Origin: Bolinopsis microptera
Taxonomy: Eukaryota; Ctenophora; Tentaculata; Lobata; Bolinopsidae
Direction of reading: 5' to 3'
NCBI RefSeq assembly: GCF_026151205.1
Contig: NC_087080.1
Location: forward strand, 631,812 to 691,811
Length of the DNA: 60,000 nt
The translations under genes and the position numbers were made by a program. Shown here in pieces: positions 23,301 through 36,500 of the stretch. The stretch's first letter is position 1. Each line of letters opens with the position of its first letter. The notes below the pieces were generated by a model, which made no database searches, was not told the origin of the DNA, and saw only the letters and a list, made by a program, of their open reading frames with translations.

Positions 23301-24460
23301 ACAAATCATGTACAAATATCTCTTTCAGGAGTTGAATATGTGTTAGGTCCATAAGTGACTATGCCTTTATAAACACATGAAAATTTAACTGTTTAAATAC
23401 CATAATATGTAGTTTAAAAGTAACAATAACAAACCCTCCCTTAGAACGAGCAGTAAGAACAACACCAACAAAAGTAACAATAACAAACCCTCCCTTAGAA
23501 CGAGCAGTAAGAACAACACCAACAAAAGTAACAATAACAAACCCCCCCTAGAACGAGCAGTAAGAACAACACCAACAAAAGTAACAATAACAACCCTCCC
23601 TTAGAACGAGCAGTAAGAACAACACCAACAAAAGTAACAATAACAAACCCTCCCTTAGAACGAGCAGTAAGAACAACACCAACAAAAGTAACAATAACAA
23701 ACCCTCCCTTAGAACGAGCAGTAAGAACAACACCAACAAAAGTAACAATAACAAACCCTCCCTTAGAACGAGCAGTAAGAACAACACCAACAAAAGTAAC
23801 AATAACAAACCCTCCTTTAGAACGAGCAGTAAGAACAACACCAACAAAAGTAACAATAACAAACCCTCCCTTAGAACGAGCAGTAAGAACAACACCAACA
23901 AAAGTAACAATAACAAACCCTCCCTTAGAACGAGCAGTAAGAACAACACCAACAAAAGTAACAATAACAAACCCTCCCTTAGAACGAGCAGTAAGAACAA
24001 CACCAACAAAAGTAACAATAACAAACCCTCCCTTAGAACGAGCAGTAAGAACAACACCAACAAAAGTAACAATAACAAACCCTCCCTTAGAACGAGCAGT
24101 AAGAACAACACCAACAAAAGTAACAATAACAAACCCTCCCTTAGAACGAGCAGTAAGAACAACACCAACAAAAGTAACAATAACAAACCCTCCCTTAGAA
24201 CGAGCAGTAAGAACAACACCAACAAAAGTAACAATAACAAACCCCCCCTTAGAACGAGCAGTAAGAACAACACCAACAAAAGTAACAATAACAAACCCTC
24301 CCTTAGAACGAGCAGTAAGAACAACACCAACGTAACAGAACTATTCTACAAGATAGCTAAAGACCACCTGATCTCACAACAAGTGGCGCCGCAGGAGAGT
24401 ATCACTCTGACAAGTAGAACTGTTAATAGTCCTCGTGTTGTCGACTGTTCCAAATGCTAA
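20352..24460 (+). CDS. RAB24: Rab24-like small GTPase, six exons (193 aa)
   Basis: Exons: 20352-20430, 22215-22300, 22547-22675, 22843-22891, 23166-23250, 24307-24460. All junctions are GT...AG and the phases join without a stop. Motifs: GSENIGKT (P-loop), ENTIGAAF (switch I, very close to vertebrate Rab24), GIWDTAGAE (switch II, with Ala where most Rabs have catalytic Gln and Rab24 has Ser), TGTKGDL and RTSSK (G5). The C-terminus CSKC fits geranylgeranylation. Rab24 acts in autophagic and late endosomal clearance and is unusual in staying largely GTP-bound. The start at 20352 is used because the earlier ATG near 20337 meets a stop at once. The acceptor of exon 6 and the first residues of that exon are amplified as a 54-bp minisatellite. 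Confidence 0.88.
20431..22214 (+). other. Rab24 intron 1 with recurring GTCCGTCAC motif
   Basis: A 1.8-kb intron. The word GTCCGTCAC occurs near 20817, 20985, 21691, 21900 and 22067, often inside CACGTCCGTCAC, which suggests a decayed repetitive element. The small frames in it have no recognisable content. Confidence 0.5.
23423..24331 (+). repeat. 54-bp minisatellite copying the Rab24 exon 6 acceptor, about 17 units
   Basis: Each unit has a pyrimidine tract and acceptor (CCCTCCCTTAG) followed by AACGAGCAGTAAGAACAACA, which is the start of exon 6 and encodes the G5 motif TSSK. The last unit is the real exon. The unit is 18 codons long and open in the Rab24 frame through most of the array. A few early units have 1-bp or 2-bp changes. 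The long minus-strand leucine-rich frame is an artefact of this repeat. Confidence 0.9.
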
Positions 24461-24605
24461 CCATTTGTTTTTCTTTTGACACCAATCAGAGCACTGTATT
24501 CACACCACGTGACACAAACCAACCAATCAGAGCCCAGTATCCACACCACGTGTTTATAGCCCTCGTGTTGTCGACTGTTCCAAATGCTAACTATTTGGTT
24601 TTCTT
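24431..24605 (+). repeat. 130-bp duplication of the Rab24 coding end
   Basis: CCTCGTGTTGTCGACTGTTC with the following TGC TAA at 24431-24460 recurs at 24561-24590. Between them a 35-bp unit with CCAATCAGAGC and CACCACGTG occurs twice (about 24484 and 24518). The second copy of the prenylation motif and stop is in the 3' UTR. CCAAT boxes and CACGTG here could also serve as promoter elements for SPTLC1 downstream. Confidence 0.8.
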
Positions 24606-25247
24606 TTCGAGCATTATTTTCAGTTAATCTTTTTATATTTTTATGTGTTTTATTCCGTCAGACTTTGGGGATGTTGCTTGTTTTTTGCTATTTTTTCTTT
24701 CTAGTGTTGTAGAAGGTTGTAATACTTTGTGTTGGAACTCTAGCGGTATTTTTAAATCCACAATGTTACAAGCTTATGAATTTATCAGTCCAAAATTTAC
24801 TGTTAGCAGAACATCTCCATAAACATTAAACTATAGATTTTTAAGTTTGATTTTCTTCAGTAATATTACTATTATGTTATAAAAAGTTGAATAGCGAAGT
24901 TTGTTAAATATCATTTTCAGAAAGTTTTGAATTAAGTTTTTGTGTAGTGTCAGATTGAGAATTAACTTTAAGATGTAGAGACTGAGTTGTTTTTATCTTT
25001 TGCTTTTTGTTTAATAGTTTTACTTAACTTTGTAACTAAGTATTTGTTATAGTGTTATAAAGCTCTAAAATACTATTTTACCACGTATAAAATATGATAC
25101 ATTCAAATTTATCTATAATATTGACTACGTCGAGAAATTTTCATCATAAAATTTTAAATCATTAACCAAATAGTGACAAACTATTCACATATTTGGAGGA
25201 AATATTCAACATATTTTACAAATATTTAACTATCACACCTCACTAGG
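24606..25247. other. Spacer between Rab24 and SPTLC1
   Basis: AT-rich DNA without exon-like content. It should hold the end of the Rab24 3' UTR and the SPTLC1 promoter and leader. I see no clear TATA box. Confidence 0.35.
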
Positions 25248-28200
25248 ATGGAGAGTTGGGCTGCCAAAGCGGGCGACGTGTTCCACTCATACTATGAGGT
25301 AGGAAGCTTTGGTAACTAGTAATGTAACCATGGTAACTAGTAATGTAACCATGGTAACTAGGACGAAAATTTAGTGTTTTGCCAAAAATTGAGACTGGTC
25401 CGGGACCGGTCACCAGTATGATTACGGACTGTTTTTGAATAAGATTTGCGAAGTGATACAACAAGAAGTATCATCATATGAAGCAGTAAAATCAATTCAT
25501 TCACCGTAAATAGATAGCCAATATTTTGTTTACACTGCGGTGGATCTTAACCATAAAATGAATAATGCTGTAAAACTTAAATTGAACATGATACCACCAC
25601 CCCAGATCCCATTCTACCATTTGATAGTTGAGATCGGACTGGTTCTCTTCATCCTCAAGATTCTGATGAGCAAGAGCACGGGATCCCCTGCTGACGAAAC
25701 ACCCCTCACAGAGAAGGAAATGGAGGTCAGCTATTTGTTATCTTCTTTTTTAAATGTAACCATGGTAACTAGTAGTGTAACCATGGTAACTAGTAGTGTT
25801 ATAACTATGGAGGTCAGCAATTTGTTATGTCATCTTCTTTTTTTAATTCTCCAACTTTCATTGTGAGACATATTGTATCGTGATATTATTAATCAACTAG
25901 AATATATTTTCACTACATATTTTAAATTAATATTTAACCTAAACAGTACTTGAAAGACTGCACTAACTAAATAATCTACCTGCTATACAGAGAATAATTA
26001 ATTGTATCGTATTTAACTGACATAATATTCAACCTAAAGAGGATGATTATTCAACTAATTAATTAACATACAGTGCAGCTAATTAATTAACATACAGTGC
26101 AGCTAATTAATTAACTAACTAAATAACTACAGAAGCTGATTGCGGAGTGGACTCCAGAACCATTAGTACCAGTTGGAGCGGCTGAAAAGGAAGTTCCTGT
26201 TCCCATCATTGAGAGGTTTGGACTGCGGTTTTGATGGGAATTATAGGGCACCGTTACTATGGTTACTGCGCACCGATTTGTAATTGGCGCGGTTAGAAAC
26301 TGTCGGTTTTCTTGAAATTGTCAGCCAATTGAAATATACATAAAAATCAATTTAATCATTACCGGACCACTCTTAATCGGGTTTACAGTCATTAATACAA
26401 TCGTCAATCCCTGGAATCTTTTAAAGCTCTTCTAAAAACGTACATTTTTAAACTGTCCCTAGATGAACTTGAAAAACTTTATCGATCACTATTTTGATCA
26501 TATCTGGTGTTTGATCTTTGCATAATATGTTTAAATACCATTTTTTGGCTTCAGTATTGACGATATATTTTCATTTTTCAAGCATTTAAGTTACTTTTCT
26601 TAACTTAGTATTCATGTTATTTTCTGGGATGACTAGTTTAAACACTGCTGAGTATAAGTTTTATCTTAAGACTTAAGAGCGGTGTTATTAAATTTCACTT
26701 TATTATTATTATTAATAAACGACTCAATATCTCGTAACATAGTAAGCTGGCACTATTTATAACTGATCACATGTTATATATTACATGTTATATTATATTA
26801 CATGTATATTACAGTAAGGTTGGTAAATACGTAACGATAAACGGGAAGGAATGTCTAAATTTGGCTACCATGAACTTCCTTGGAATGATCGGCAAACAAG
26901 AGATTGAGGTTAGCAATATTATGTTAAACGTTATATTGACTATAACAAGAGATTGAGGTTAGCAATATTACTATATAATTATGTTAAACAAGAGATTGAG
27001 GTTAGCAATATTACTATATTATGTTAAACGTTATATTGACTATTGAGGTTAGCAGTGCTATGCTAGTGAGTTTGATCCTAGTGTCAAATTGTTCAGATGC
27101 CACAAATTGTTTTTAAGCTTTCAGTGTGAGCCAATCAGTAAGGTACACCCTGATGGTAACGTTAATAACCATGGTAACGTTAGTAAGGTACACGCTGATA
27201 TAAGAAATTAACATAGTTTTTAAAGAATAAATCAATGTAAAAGATTAACAAAGACCAAACCGATTACTATACCGAACTTAAATATCGGAAAATGAGTAAC
27301 AATCAAATGAGTAACAATCAAATGAGTAACAATCAAATGAGTAACAATCAAATGAGTAACAATCAAATGAGTAGAAACCTAATGAAGGCTACCAAATGGG
27401 TTACAATCCAATTCGTAACAGCCAAATGAGTAACAATTTCAAATGAGTAACAATCAAATGAATAGAAACCTAATGAAGGCAACCAAATGGGCTACAATCC
27501 AATTCGTAACAGCCAAATGAGTAACAATTTCAAATGATTAACAATTCCAAATGAGTTACAATAAAATATGGTCTGGGTTACTTAACCATGGTAACGTTAG
27601 TAACCATGGTAACGCTGGGTTACTTAAAACGCAACCAAAGATAAATCAAACAGACAGCACGGTCTATTAGTATTATAATTAGTATTATAATTTACGGAAA
27701 CATCATACACGATCACAAGAAGTCACCAACGTAGCTAAACAAGAATGAAACAACAATTTACTGTCCATCTTGAGATAGGGAGTAGTGATTAGGTTGCACG
27801 GTAACGTTAGTAACCATGGTAACGTTAGTAACCATGGTAACGCTGAATAGCTCATCAAAAACTCATCATAGTTCCACAAGTTGCAGTTTCTGTTTTTATA
27901 TTCTCTTAGAAATGCTTTACCAAGGTTGGAAGTGTGGAGGTTAATCAATGCGAACAGAGATTATCGTAGTCGTTATTCTCATTGTACATTGTATATACAT
28001 TGTATATTCTCATTGTATACAACATTCTTTCTTCTCCTTTCCGGTGTGGCACTTTACAATGAACTGCTTCAATATCTCCGTTCTGAAAAATTGCAATGTC
28101 ACAATGTGTGTCACAATGTGTGTCACAATGTGTGTCACAATGTGTGTCACAATTTGTGTCACAATTTGTGTCACAATGTGATAAAGTATGACAAAATGTA

Positions 28201-30520
28201 ATAATCTGACAGTGTTAACTGGCAACTATGTAATTTCTAAATCATCTCATTCTCCAGAGTGTAAGAGTATTCTTAACTACTGCACTCTCATCGCGACAAA
28301 ACAACATCTCAAAGTTAACATTGATAATTAGTAGAAACAAAACAAAAGCAGCTGAGAGAAGCTGAGAGAAGCAGAGACCTGATTGAGTCGAATGCACAGC
28401 ACTCTGTGAAGCCGGAGAGGTTGTGTTTCTCAGCAAAGTCCTTGGCTTGGTAGTAGGTCACTATGTTCTGGGTCTTGTCTATTCGCTGGTCTGTTCTGAG
28501 CCCTAGGAGGACAGTCACTGCTTTCTTCCTATGTTTAGCTATCTGTGGAGAACACGTGTTATTAACACATGGTTTTAGTGATATTTTAACAGTCGTTATT
28601 ATGTTAAATGTGATAAGACTGATCCAAGAGCGTTTTAGTGAACAATCTCGCGATCATTAATCTGTAAATTAATTGATGAATTAATTATTAATTTAATCGT
28701 TAAAAGTTACCTGTTTTAACCAAACGTTCTCGATGTTATCCAGCGATCGAGGGCCTATAACGCTGTAACACAGTACAAAAACATCTGAAATTAGTGGTTA
28801 GGGTTTAGTAACTAGTGGTTATCTTTAAAATGTATACACTCTCAACGTCGCGTGCAATTTCTTGAAATCACGAGGTTGTGATATTAAATCCAACATATGG
28901 TTGGACTGTAATCCTATCCTCCACCATTTCATGCATTCGGTGTCATTTTTCAACTGCACAGAGAGTCCCTCGAAGTATAGAATTTCAGTGGGTATTACTC
29001 AATTAACAATATGTAATGTCTGGGATGTGAGTTATGTAGTGGAAGTTCCAGGGTAATTGCGAGTTTTAACGTAGAAAATGGGGGAAATCAATTTATTGTT
29101 AAAAGGGTTTATTGACTGATCAAATTGTGTCCAGATAGTATAGTATAGGTCATAGGGCCGGGGTTACCTGTTTTTAAAATTCACAAATTCAATGAACTCT
29201 TTAACATTGTGAGGTTTGAGACTTCTAAAATGTAATTACCATACCCAAAAAAAAACAAAATATTTGAGAAACTTCTCGAACATTCCATTTTTTCTTCTTC
29301 TTTTTTCAAGAGAGGCTGGGCCTGGTTGGCCCACGAGAGGATAGCATATGGATGCCTACCTCTGGGGTATGGCAGTCCTGTGGGAGGATGCCGGTGGAAT
29401 CAAGGATGATGGTGTTGTGACATTCCACTTACTTGTTCTGGGAAAGGTAAGGGAGGAGATTAAGGGTATATCTGATTCTCTACCACTTGTATCGTACAGT
29501 GTTATTTCGTACGGAACATTATCCACTGAGCGAGAAATGGATTTAGTTTCCTGTAGTAACGTTACCATGGTTACTAACTTTACCATGGTTACAGCTGATA
29601 ACAGACCGTTCCCTTTGATGGACGGATTATTTTAGGATCAAACCCACAAAAATCTTGAAAATCATTTTGATAACAACCTTTTTCGCACTCTGCTGATGGT
29701 TCAGATTTGCTGATTTAAAAATATTTATTCTAGTTCGAAAGATGAAATGATGTGACTACCGTTTTGGTAATTTCAAAATGCTCGAATCACAATTAATAAT
29801 CACAGCACCAACAAATTATCGTCAACAAAAAATGTGTAAAAAACTATACAATCGCATAATATGAACAATATTATGTAGAATAAAAGCACAGAACTACTTC
29901 ACATTACGTAATAACACGTGACACAACACGTGTCATAACACGTGAATAACACGTGAATAACACGTGACATAACACGTGACATAACACGTGACACAGCACG
30001 TGGTACATGTTGACATGTAGTACCTGTAAGCTCGGCCACTCCACTGTCACAAACGTCTCCCCCGGCCTCTTGCTCCGAGTTCAGGAGGCACGCCTAGAGA
30101 TAATATACAGTTACACTACCAGTATGCTACCAGTATGCTACCAGTGATACACTGTACATATAATGTGCATATTATGCGAGCTGAGAACTTATTTGTGTGA
30201 AAAAAGCCGAGAATTTATAATGTCTAACGTCTTGTAAAATGAGGTAATTTATGTTGCACAGCGAAGGAAATATAAATGGGTTGTGTTTCAGACGAATAAT
30301 AGGTAACTTAGTATTTGTGAACCTAATGATGGATCTAAGAAGGTAGGGGGGGGGGGGGGGTGCGTTCTTCTTCACATAAGCTTAACAATGTGTATTTAAA
30401 ACAACCGTCAGTATTTGTTGCCGAATCATGCTCATTGACGTCAGTAGTATGTAATATGGTACCGCTGTACCACCTAAAAGTGAGGTACCAGTTTCGACAA
30501 GAGGGGGGGGGGGGAGAGAG

Positions 30521-30570
<50 letters not shown>

Positions 30571-33500
30571 TGTGTGCGCCTGTGTGTGTGTGTGTGTGTG
30601 TGTATATATACTGTTACTTTTATGGCATGCCTTATTATTTAGCTTGTTTTATTATTTACTTGAGTAAACAATTTAAAGTGCAACCGCTACACATACCTAT
30701 GATTTTTTGTGTTTATTTTCTGTAGTTTACTAATATTTCTGTTTTTTTGTCATATTTTTCTCGCAACTTTTTAGCTATAGCATTTTTTATCTTTTTTTTC
30801 GGGACAGTTACGACTAAAACCCAAATATGATTTTAGAATAAATTAAAAAGAATATTGAACAAAGTAAAATCGATACAATATATCACCACAAAATAAGCAT
30901 TATTCAAGTCTAGCATGCAATATAGTTAATCAAAATTTCGTTTACTCACAATTTTCCAATAACTATCGCAAATAAGTGTCAATTACTCTAAATAAAGTTT
31001 AGTAGGTAAAAATTGATCCTATTCTCATTAACATTCTTAATAAAAACAACATTCATTTAATACTTACAGTTACAAATTTTTGTGTCCATAACTCAAAGTA
31101 CTAATACCATCGTCTAAAATGAATTTTTTATCGTCAAAACCAGAAAGTCCTCGTTTTTGTACTACAACGCTAAAAATCTTGTTTCCAAAAACGCGAATTG
31201 TTTGTGACTTTGTCATCGTTGTTGACTGAGTATCTAATACGTTTCTGTAATCTTCATGTCGGATCCGTCTTTGAGCAGCTTTAGCTATCCCTTTGGCTGT
31301 GACAGAATGTCCGATGAAACAAGATGAAGTGCATTCATGTTGTTCACTGCACCTGGTTACAAGCTTCTTTGTCATGACAGAGTACATTTTAGGCTTCAGA
31401 GCAATAACCTCACTAATTATTTCAGTCGGTTTCTCGTCTGAAAACTTCCCAGGCACTTTTTTGTTGGTGGGGTCATTGAATCTCGACAGTGGGGTATTCT
31501 CAACGTAACCTGATAGATCCATAAGTTCACGTATACTGTATAGATCTTCGTACCCATTCTCTGCAAACACACCATAAATGAAGCTGTCCGTGTCACTTAG
31601 GATGAGTTTTATTCTTTCACCATATTTCGGCTTTAGGACGTCATACCAGAACTCTCCCATGATATGTTTGGCATTTTCCAAAACGATAAATCCGCAAGCA
31701 ATGGGTTTGTTTAGTACTAAGTTCCGCTTCACAGACTGTACAACAGTAGTTTGCTCATCCAGCATGTGAAATCCAATAAACTGCGGCTTAGAAGTGAGAC
31801 GCTTTGCAGATCTTTCATCTTTTACAATGTTAACATTAGTACGATTTCTCAAACTCTCGATAAACTTACCATAAATTGAATTGTTAGCAAGTTTAAAGAA
31901 GTCTTTTTCAAAATCGGACTTGGCATTTCGTCTTTTAACCGAGTTAAATTTAATGTATGGAGTGACAAAGTCTGTTTGATCCGCTGCCATAACTCGGTGA
32001 ATCTTTTCAAGAATCAACCCTTTGCTCAAACATAATTGGAGTGTCTTGAGGGAGCATACAAAATGCTCCTTATCTTTTAAATCGGGAACCAGTTTACGAG
32101 AAGACTTGAATTTTTCGTTGTGCATCTCCAAAAACTTTTTATTGTAGGGTGATAACTGATGCTCATAAATCATTTTGCTTTCCACAGCAAGAGGGAAGTC
32201 ATTGTGGTGATCGTGCAGATGTTTTGGATAATGTAGGTCAACTTCAAAAATATAGCAGGTGTCACCTTCGGGATCTAAATCACCAATATTCAACGATCTT
32301 ATTTCATTCTTACTAAGCCAACGGAAATTCTTACAGGGAAGCTTGAATGACATAGACTTCCCATACAGATTATTCGCATCGACATAGTGAATGAAAGATG
32401 TTGGTTTACTGCAATCGTAGTCATCCAAATATGGGTTGTTAGCTTTGAATTGACGATGATTGACAGTGGTAACTCCGCCCCGGAGATTTTTCTCTATAAA
32501 TGTATACATATCGATATCAGTCATGTACTCAATATTGACTTTTGTCATCTTTAGCATAGCATCCCATGAAAATCCTGGCAAACTCATGTAATGACAGCAG
32601 TCAAGGCCGTAGTAATCCAGGCAAAGTTTCCGAAAGTTTTCAAACACATCACATAATAGAAGAGCATCAGATTTTACGTACAGCTCCATGTAATCCAACA
32701 ATGTTTGACAGTTCATGGTTTTGAAGACATTTTGAGCCCTTGAGTAGTCAGAGTCAGAGATATCCTCATCTCTAAGTTTACTGTAAAATGCCTGCTTTGG
32801 AGGAAGATTCTTCTCGGAGAAAACTGAGTAAGATGATGCATAGTCATAAAAATACACACCCTTTTCTGACAAAAGCTCATAGTTTTCCGGGAACTCACGT
32901 TTTAGTCTCTTGAAGTTTTCAAGACCAGACTTTTTCATGTTAGCAGTTAACTTTTCCAACGAGGTGGAAAGAAAAGCAAAGCTGTCCAAGAAGGTAAATT
33001 TATCTGTAAACACTGCTTTAAACTTCTCTAGTGTCTCAGGAACCACATCTAACTTGTCGACCCTTTTTGTCAAATCCAGCAAGAAAAGGTTTAGATCGTA
33101 TCCTTTTAAATTGTGTGCAAATGCTGGGACCCTTTTGCTTCTATTGAAGTAGTTGATATTGCAAGTATTGCACGCAGCACCTCTAAAGTTATTCTTTTTT
33201 TTGATATGGTCATGATCTCGAACTGGATAATTCGTTCTCGACTCCCAGTTCAGTCTTCTTTTGCAAATATGACAAATTTTAGCACTTTTAAACTTTATTT
33301 CATCTTCTGCTGTCATGTCTATTGGGTACTGATTCTTTTCATAGCACTTCATCATATCATCATGGATCTTAGTTAGCTGTGAGATAAACTCTTCAGTCAC
33401 TTTATTAGGATCTTCATCGCTGAAAGTGATAACTTTGGAGTCATATTCTGAAAACTCTGACACAGTAACAATACAAAAGCTACAGGGCACATGCTTTTGA

Positions 33501-36500
33501 TACTTTTCCGTATAGCTAGAAGAGCCTTTTTTGCTGCAAGAACTGTAAGGTACTGTCAAACATTCAAAGTCAAAGTACACAGTAAATAGTTTCTTGTCTT
33601 GCTTGTGCAATGCCTTGAATTCAATGACTCCTGGGTCGGGCATCTTTACTAACTGATTGATCCCTTGCTTGCAGTTCTGGTAGTGTTTGTCATGGTTCTG
33701 CAGAGATACAAATCCATGCATACATTTTCGACAGTAAAACATCGTGTTATGATGTCTAGAACGATGTCGCATGAATGCATTTAAGTTTTTTATCAGTAGG
33801 TAATGGGCACACCCATCATTTTCCAGATAAAGTAGATCAATTTGCGTTCCGACACCACTGCCATGTTTTAGAGGCAAGACTTCTTCACTGTCAACGCACC
33901 ACTGGAAGACAGAAATTGACAACTTGTTTAACTTCTCAACTTTTGATATATCTTTTATTCTGACTGGAAATTGGACAGAGGCCATATCTATCTTACTGGC
34001 GTAAGGTAGATATTTTGTATGTCTATCTGGGTGTTGACCGTTAACTGGATATATCTTTGCCAAAATGCAATAAAGGAAGCATTTGTTGTCGGGGGATGCT
34101 ATGTTTAGGATAGATCTCATTTTCTTTAGCTTCTTTGGAAGAGACACTTTTCCGGATGCAAAGAGTGGTGAGTACTTTGCTATCTCAACATGAGCACATA
34201 GTAACTCATCGAATATCCAGCCACTTCCACACCGTTGATAAGTTTCAATTCCGTGTCTAATGTAGCTTTTTGCACGCGATAGAAGATCTGCAATATTATC
34301 TGCAAGTAGCAAGGGTTCACATATGGATCTAAATACCTTCTCTGAGTAGTCCCGATCGTCGAGTACATGCTTTTGGAATGAAAGAGTGATAACTAGTTGC
34401 ACTTTTATAGGATTCTTTTGTACAAATGGAGTTATCTTATTTCCAGCTGCAATGCACGAGTCTGACAGAATTTGATCGTAGTCTGAGCTTTTCTCTACAT
34501 CAAGCTTATATGACCTGAAATATCCTGCAATTGATGTGCATTCTTCTTCGCTATTTAGATGTTCATGAACACCAGAGTGACGATTGCACAAGGATTCGTC
34601 AATATCAGAGCTACACAAAAGCTCATGTCTCGCCAACTTGTCAGAGCGAAAAAACTTCTTGCAATTCCTGCAGGGCTTCTCAGGATTATGAGTCGGGATA
34701 TGCCGTTTCAGGTTGTCAGATCTCATTCTCTTTGAGCAGATAGGACATTCCAAAATTGGGTTTTTGTTGCGATTTTTATCAGCTGTCCTTGCCCCAGGTC
34801 CCCTTTTCATGATTTCTTTTCCGTAGCACAAAGATGTGTTGCAGAGCACAAAAAATCAAACGTTACTGAAACAGCAGTTTGAGAAATGAGCTATAAGTCC
34901 ACTGGTTCTCCTTTTAAAGCCGTTTTCAGAGAAACACAAAATTTGGTGCTTTCCTGTAAAACTTGATGTGTGTCTTTAACTTGTAGCAGAGCACAAAAAA
35001 TCAAACGTAACTGAAACAGCAGTTTGAGAAATGAGCTTTAAGTCCACTGGTTCTCCTTTTATAGCCGTTTTCAGAGGAAACACAAAATTTGATGCTTTCC
35101 TGTAAAACTTGATGTGTGTCTTGAACTTGTAGCAGAGCACAAAAAATCAAACGTAACTGAAAAAGTAGTTTGAGAAATGAGCTATAAGTCCACTGGTTCT
35201 CCTTTTATAGGCAAATGAACATGTTGTAGTGCAAGCAAAAACACGAGTTGGACACAACTGTAACGCTATCATAAAGTAGACAATAGTGATGGTTTATATC
35301 GATATTAAACGCATTATAATATCAAAATTCGTTATTTTTCTTTACCTAATGGGCGTCTCTTTTCAAATCAGTAGTTTTAGGTAGTCGGATAACTAGATTT
35401 TTCAAGTACTTGAGTTATTTTCCTGCTACTTTTGATCATTCAAAAAGATAAAATTTAAGAAAAAGCTGCCCGGACGAGCTCAGTGTACATGCTTTGTTAG
35501 TTATTACAGCGTGGTTACTATGTTCATATATATTGGAACAGTGCATATAATCGAAAGTATGCATCCAGACATGTGTATGTGTTCGACCAGAGTTCGTTTC
35601 AAAGTCTACAGCTCTCACATAACTCAGTTTAGTGGGCATTCCCACAATTATTTGAGATGGAAATGAGTGGAGAGAATGCTCTCCTGATTCCGTATTTTCT
35701 CGGGAGCCAACCCCGAACAGTGATATAGCTGACTCATGGTACTGGAGATAGGCTAAGATCTCTCTAACCGAACCGTCAGCATCAGCCATATCACAGAAAT
35801 TTTTGTGTGTTTTTGAGTTTTGTAAGAGCTGCAGACCCTGGATTCGAACCTGGGACCTTCAGATATTTTTATTCATTTCAAGCTTTCAAGGTGGGAAATT
35901 AGTGCTCTGAGCTAATTCCAGGCCATCCCAGTTAGAATTCATGTGTACTTATAGACTGAAATAACGATACAATGAGCAATGTTTGTCTAATGACTGGCCC
36001 TCAGCAAGGCTCGAACACTCTACCTCGAGGCTAATTAGTAGAGTGATCACAGCTGCACGCCACGGGAGGGCCGTATGAACTAAATAACATTGCTTTATAT
36101 ACGTCATGTATAGCTTCCATCTTTGTGAGGCACTACGTTTGTTGCATACAAATATATACAATAGTTATTGTCATAAGCTTTTAAGCACACCTGTTCATAT
36201 TATATAAGGGAGTAAGTGCTGGGGGAGCATTGTGTACATCTAATTACAACATGTTTATATGTTGACTGATGGAAAAGCCCTTATTTGTAACACAGGAGTA
36301 TCATGTGGGTTTAGTTTTATTTGGTTCTTAAATTAAGTAAATATCTGTCAAGTACAAACACAGCTGTTGCCGTAACTTTACTTTACAATGACGGTACAAT
36401 CTTGGTACTACTGAGTAACCGTCCTGAAAAGTGCTTTCTCATTACGTTACCATATCAACCAGGTGTTGTCCTAAACTGTACACTCTAGTTAAATTTAGCT

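Larger units (their letters stand above)
30443..36312 (-). repeat. Left arm of the 12-kb palindrome
   Basis: Positions mirror the right arm with sum 72924, until indels in the (GT)n tract (about 30522-30603) shift the outer end by 23 bp. The only difference I found in the polymerase protein is Phe here against Leu on the right, in CYIFEVDL. Confidence 0.93.

Noticed and set aside
23548-24330. 260-codon minus-strand frame rich in Leu/Val
   Set aside because: It is the complement of the 54-bp Rab24 minisatellite. A unit length that is a multiple of three keeps the frame open. No start context or family supports it.
28242-28436. Candidate extra exon of the Rho-like gene containing [12 protein letters not shown]
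   Set aside because: Exon 4 joins the CaaX exon at 28082 in phase without it, so it is most likely intron read-through.
29340-29450. Exon-like frame on the plus strand ([13 protein letters not shown]) with GTAAGG following
   Set aside because: SPTLC1 exons 4 and 5 join directly, and on the minus strand it breaks phase with the Rho-like exons. No family is recognised.
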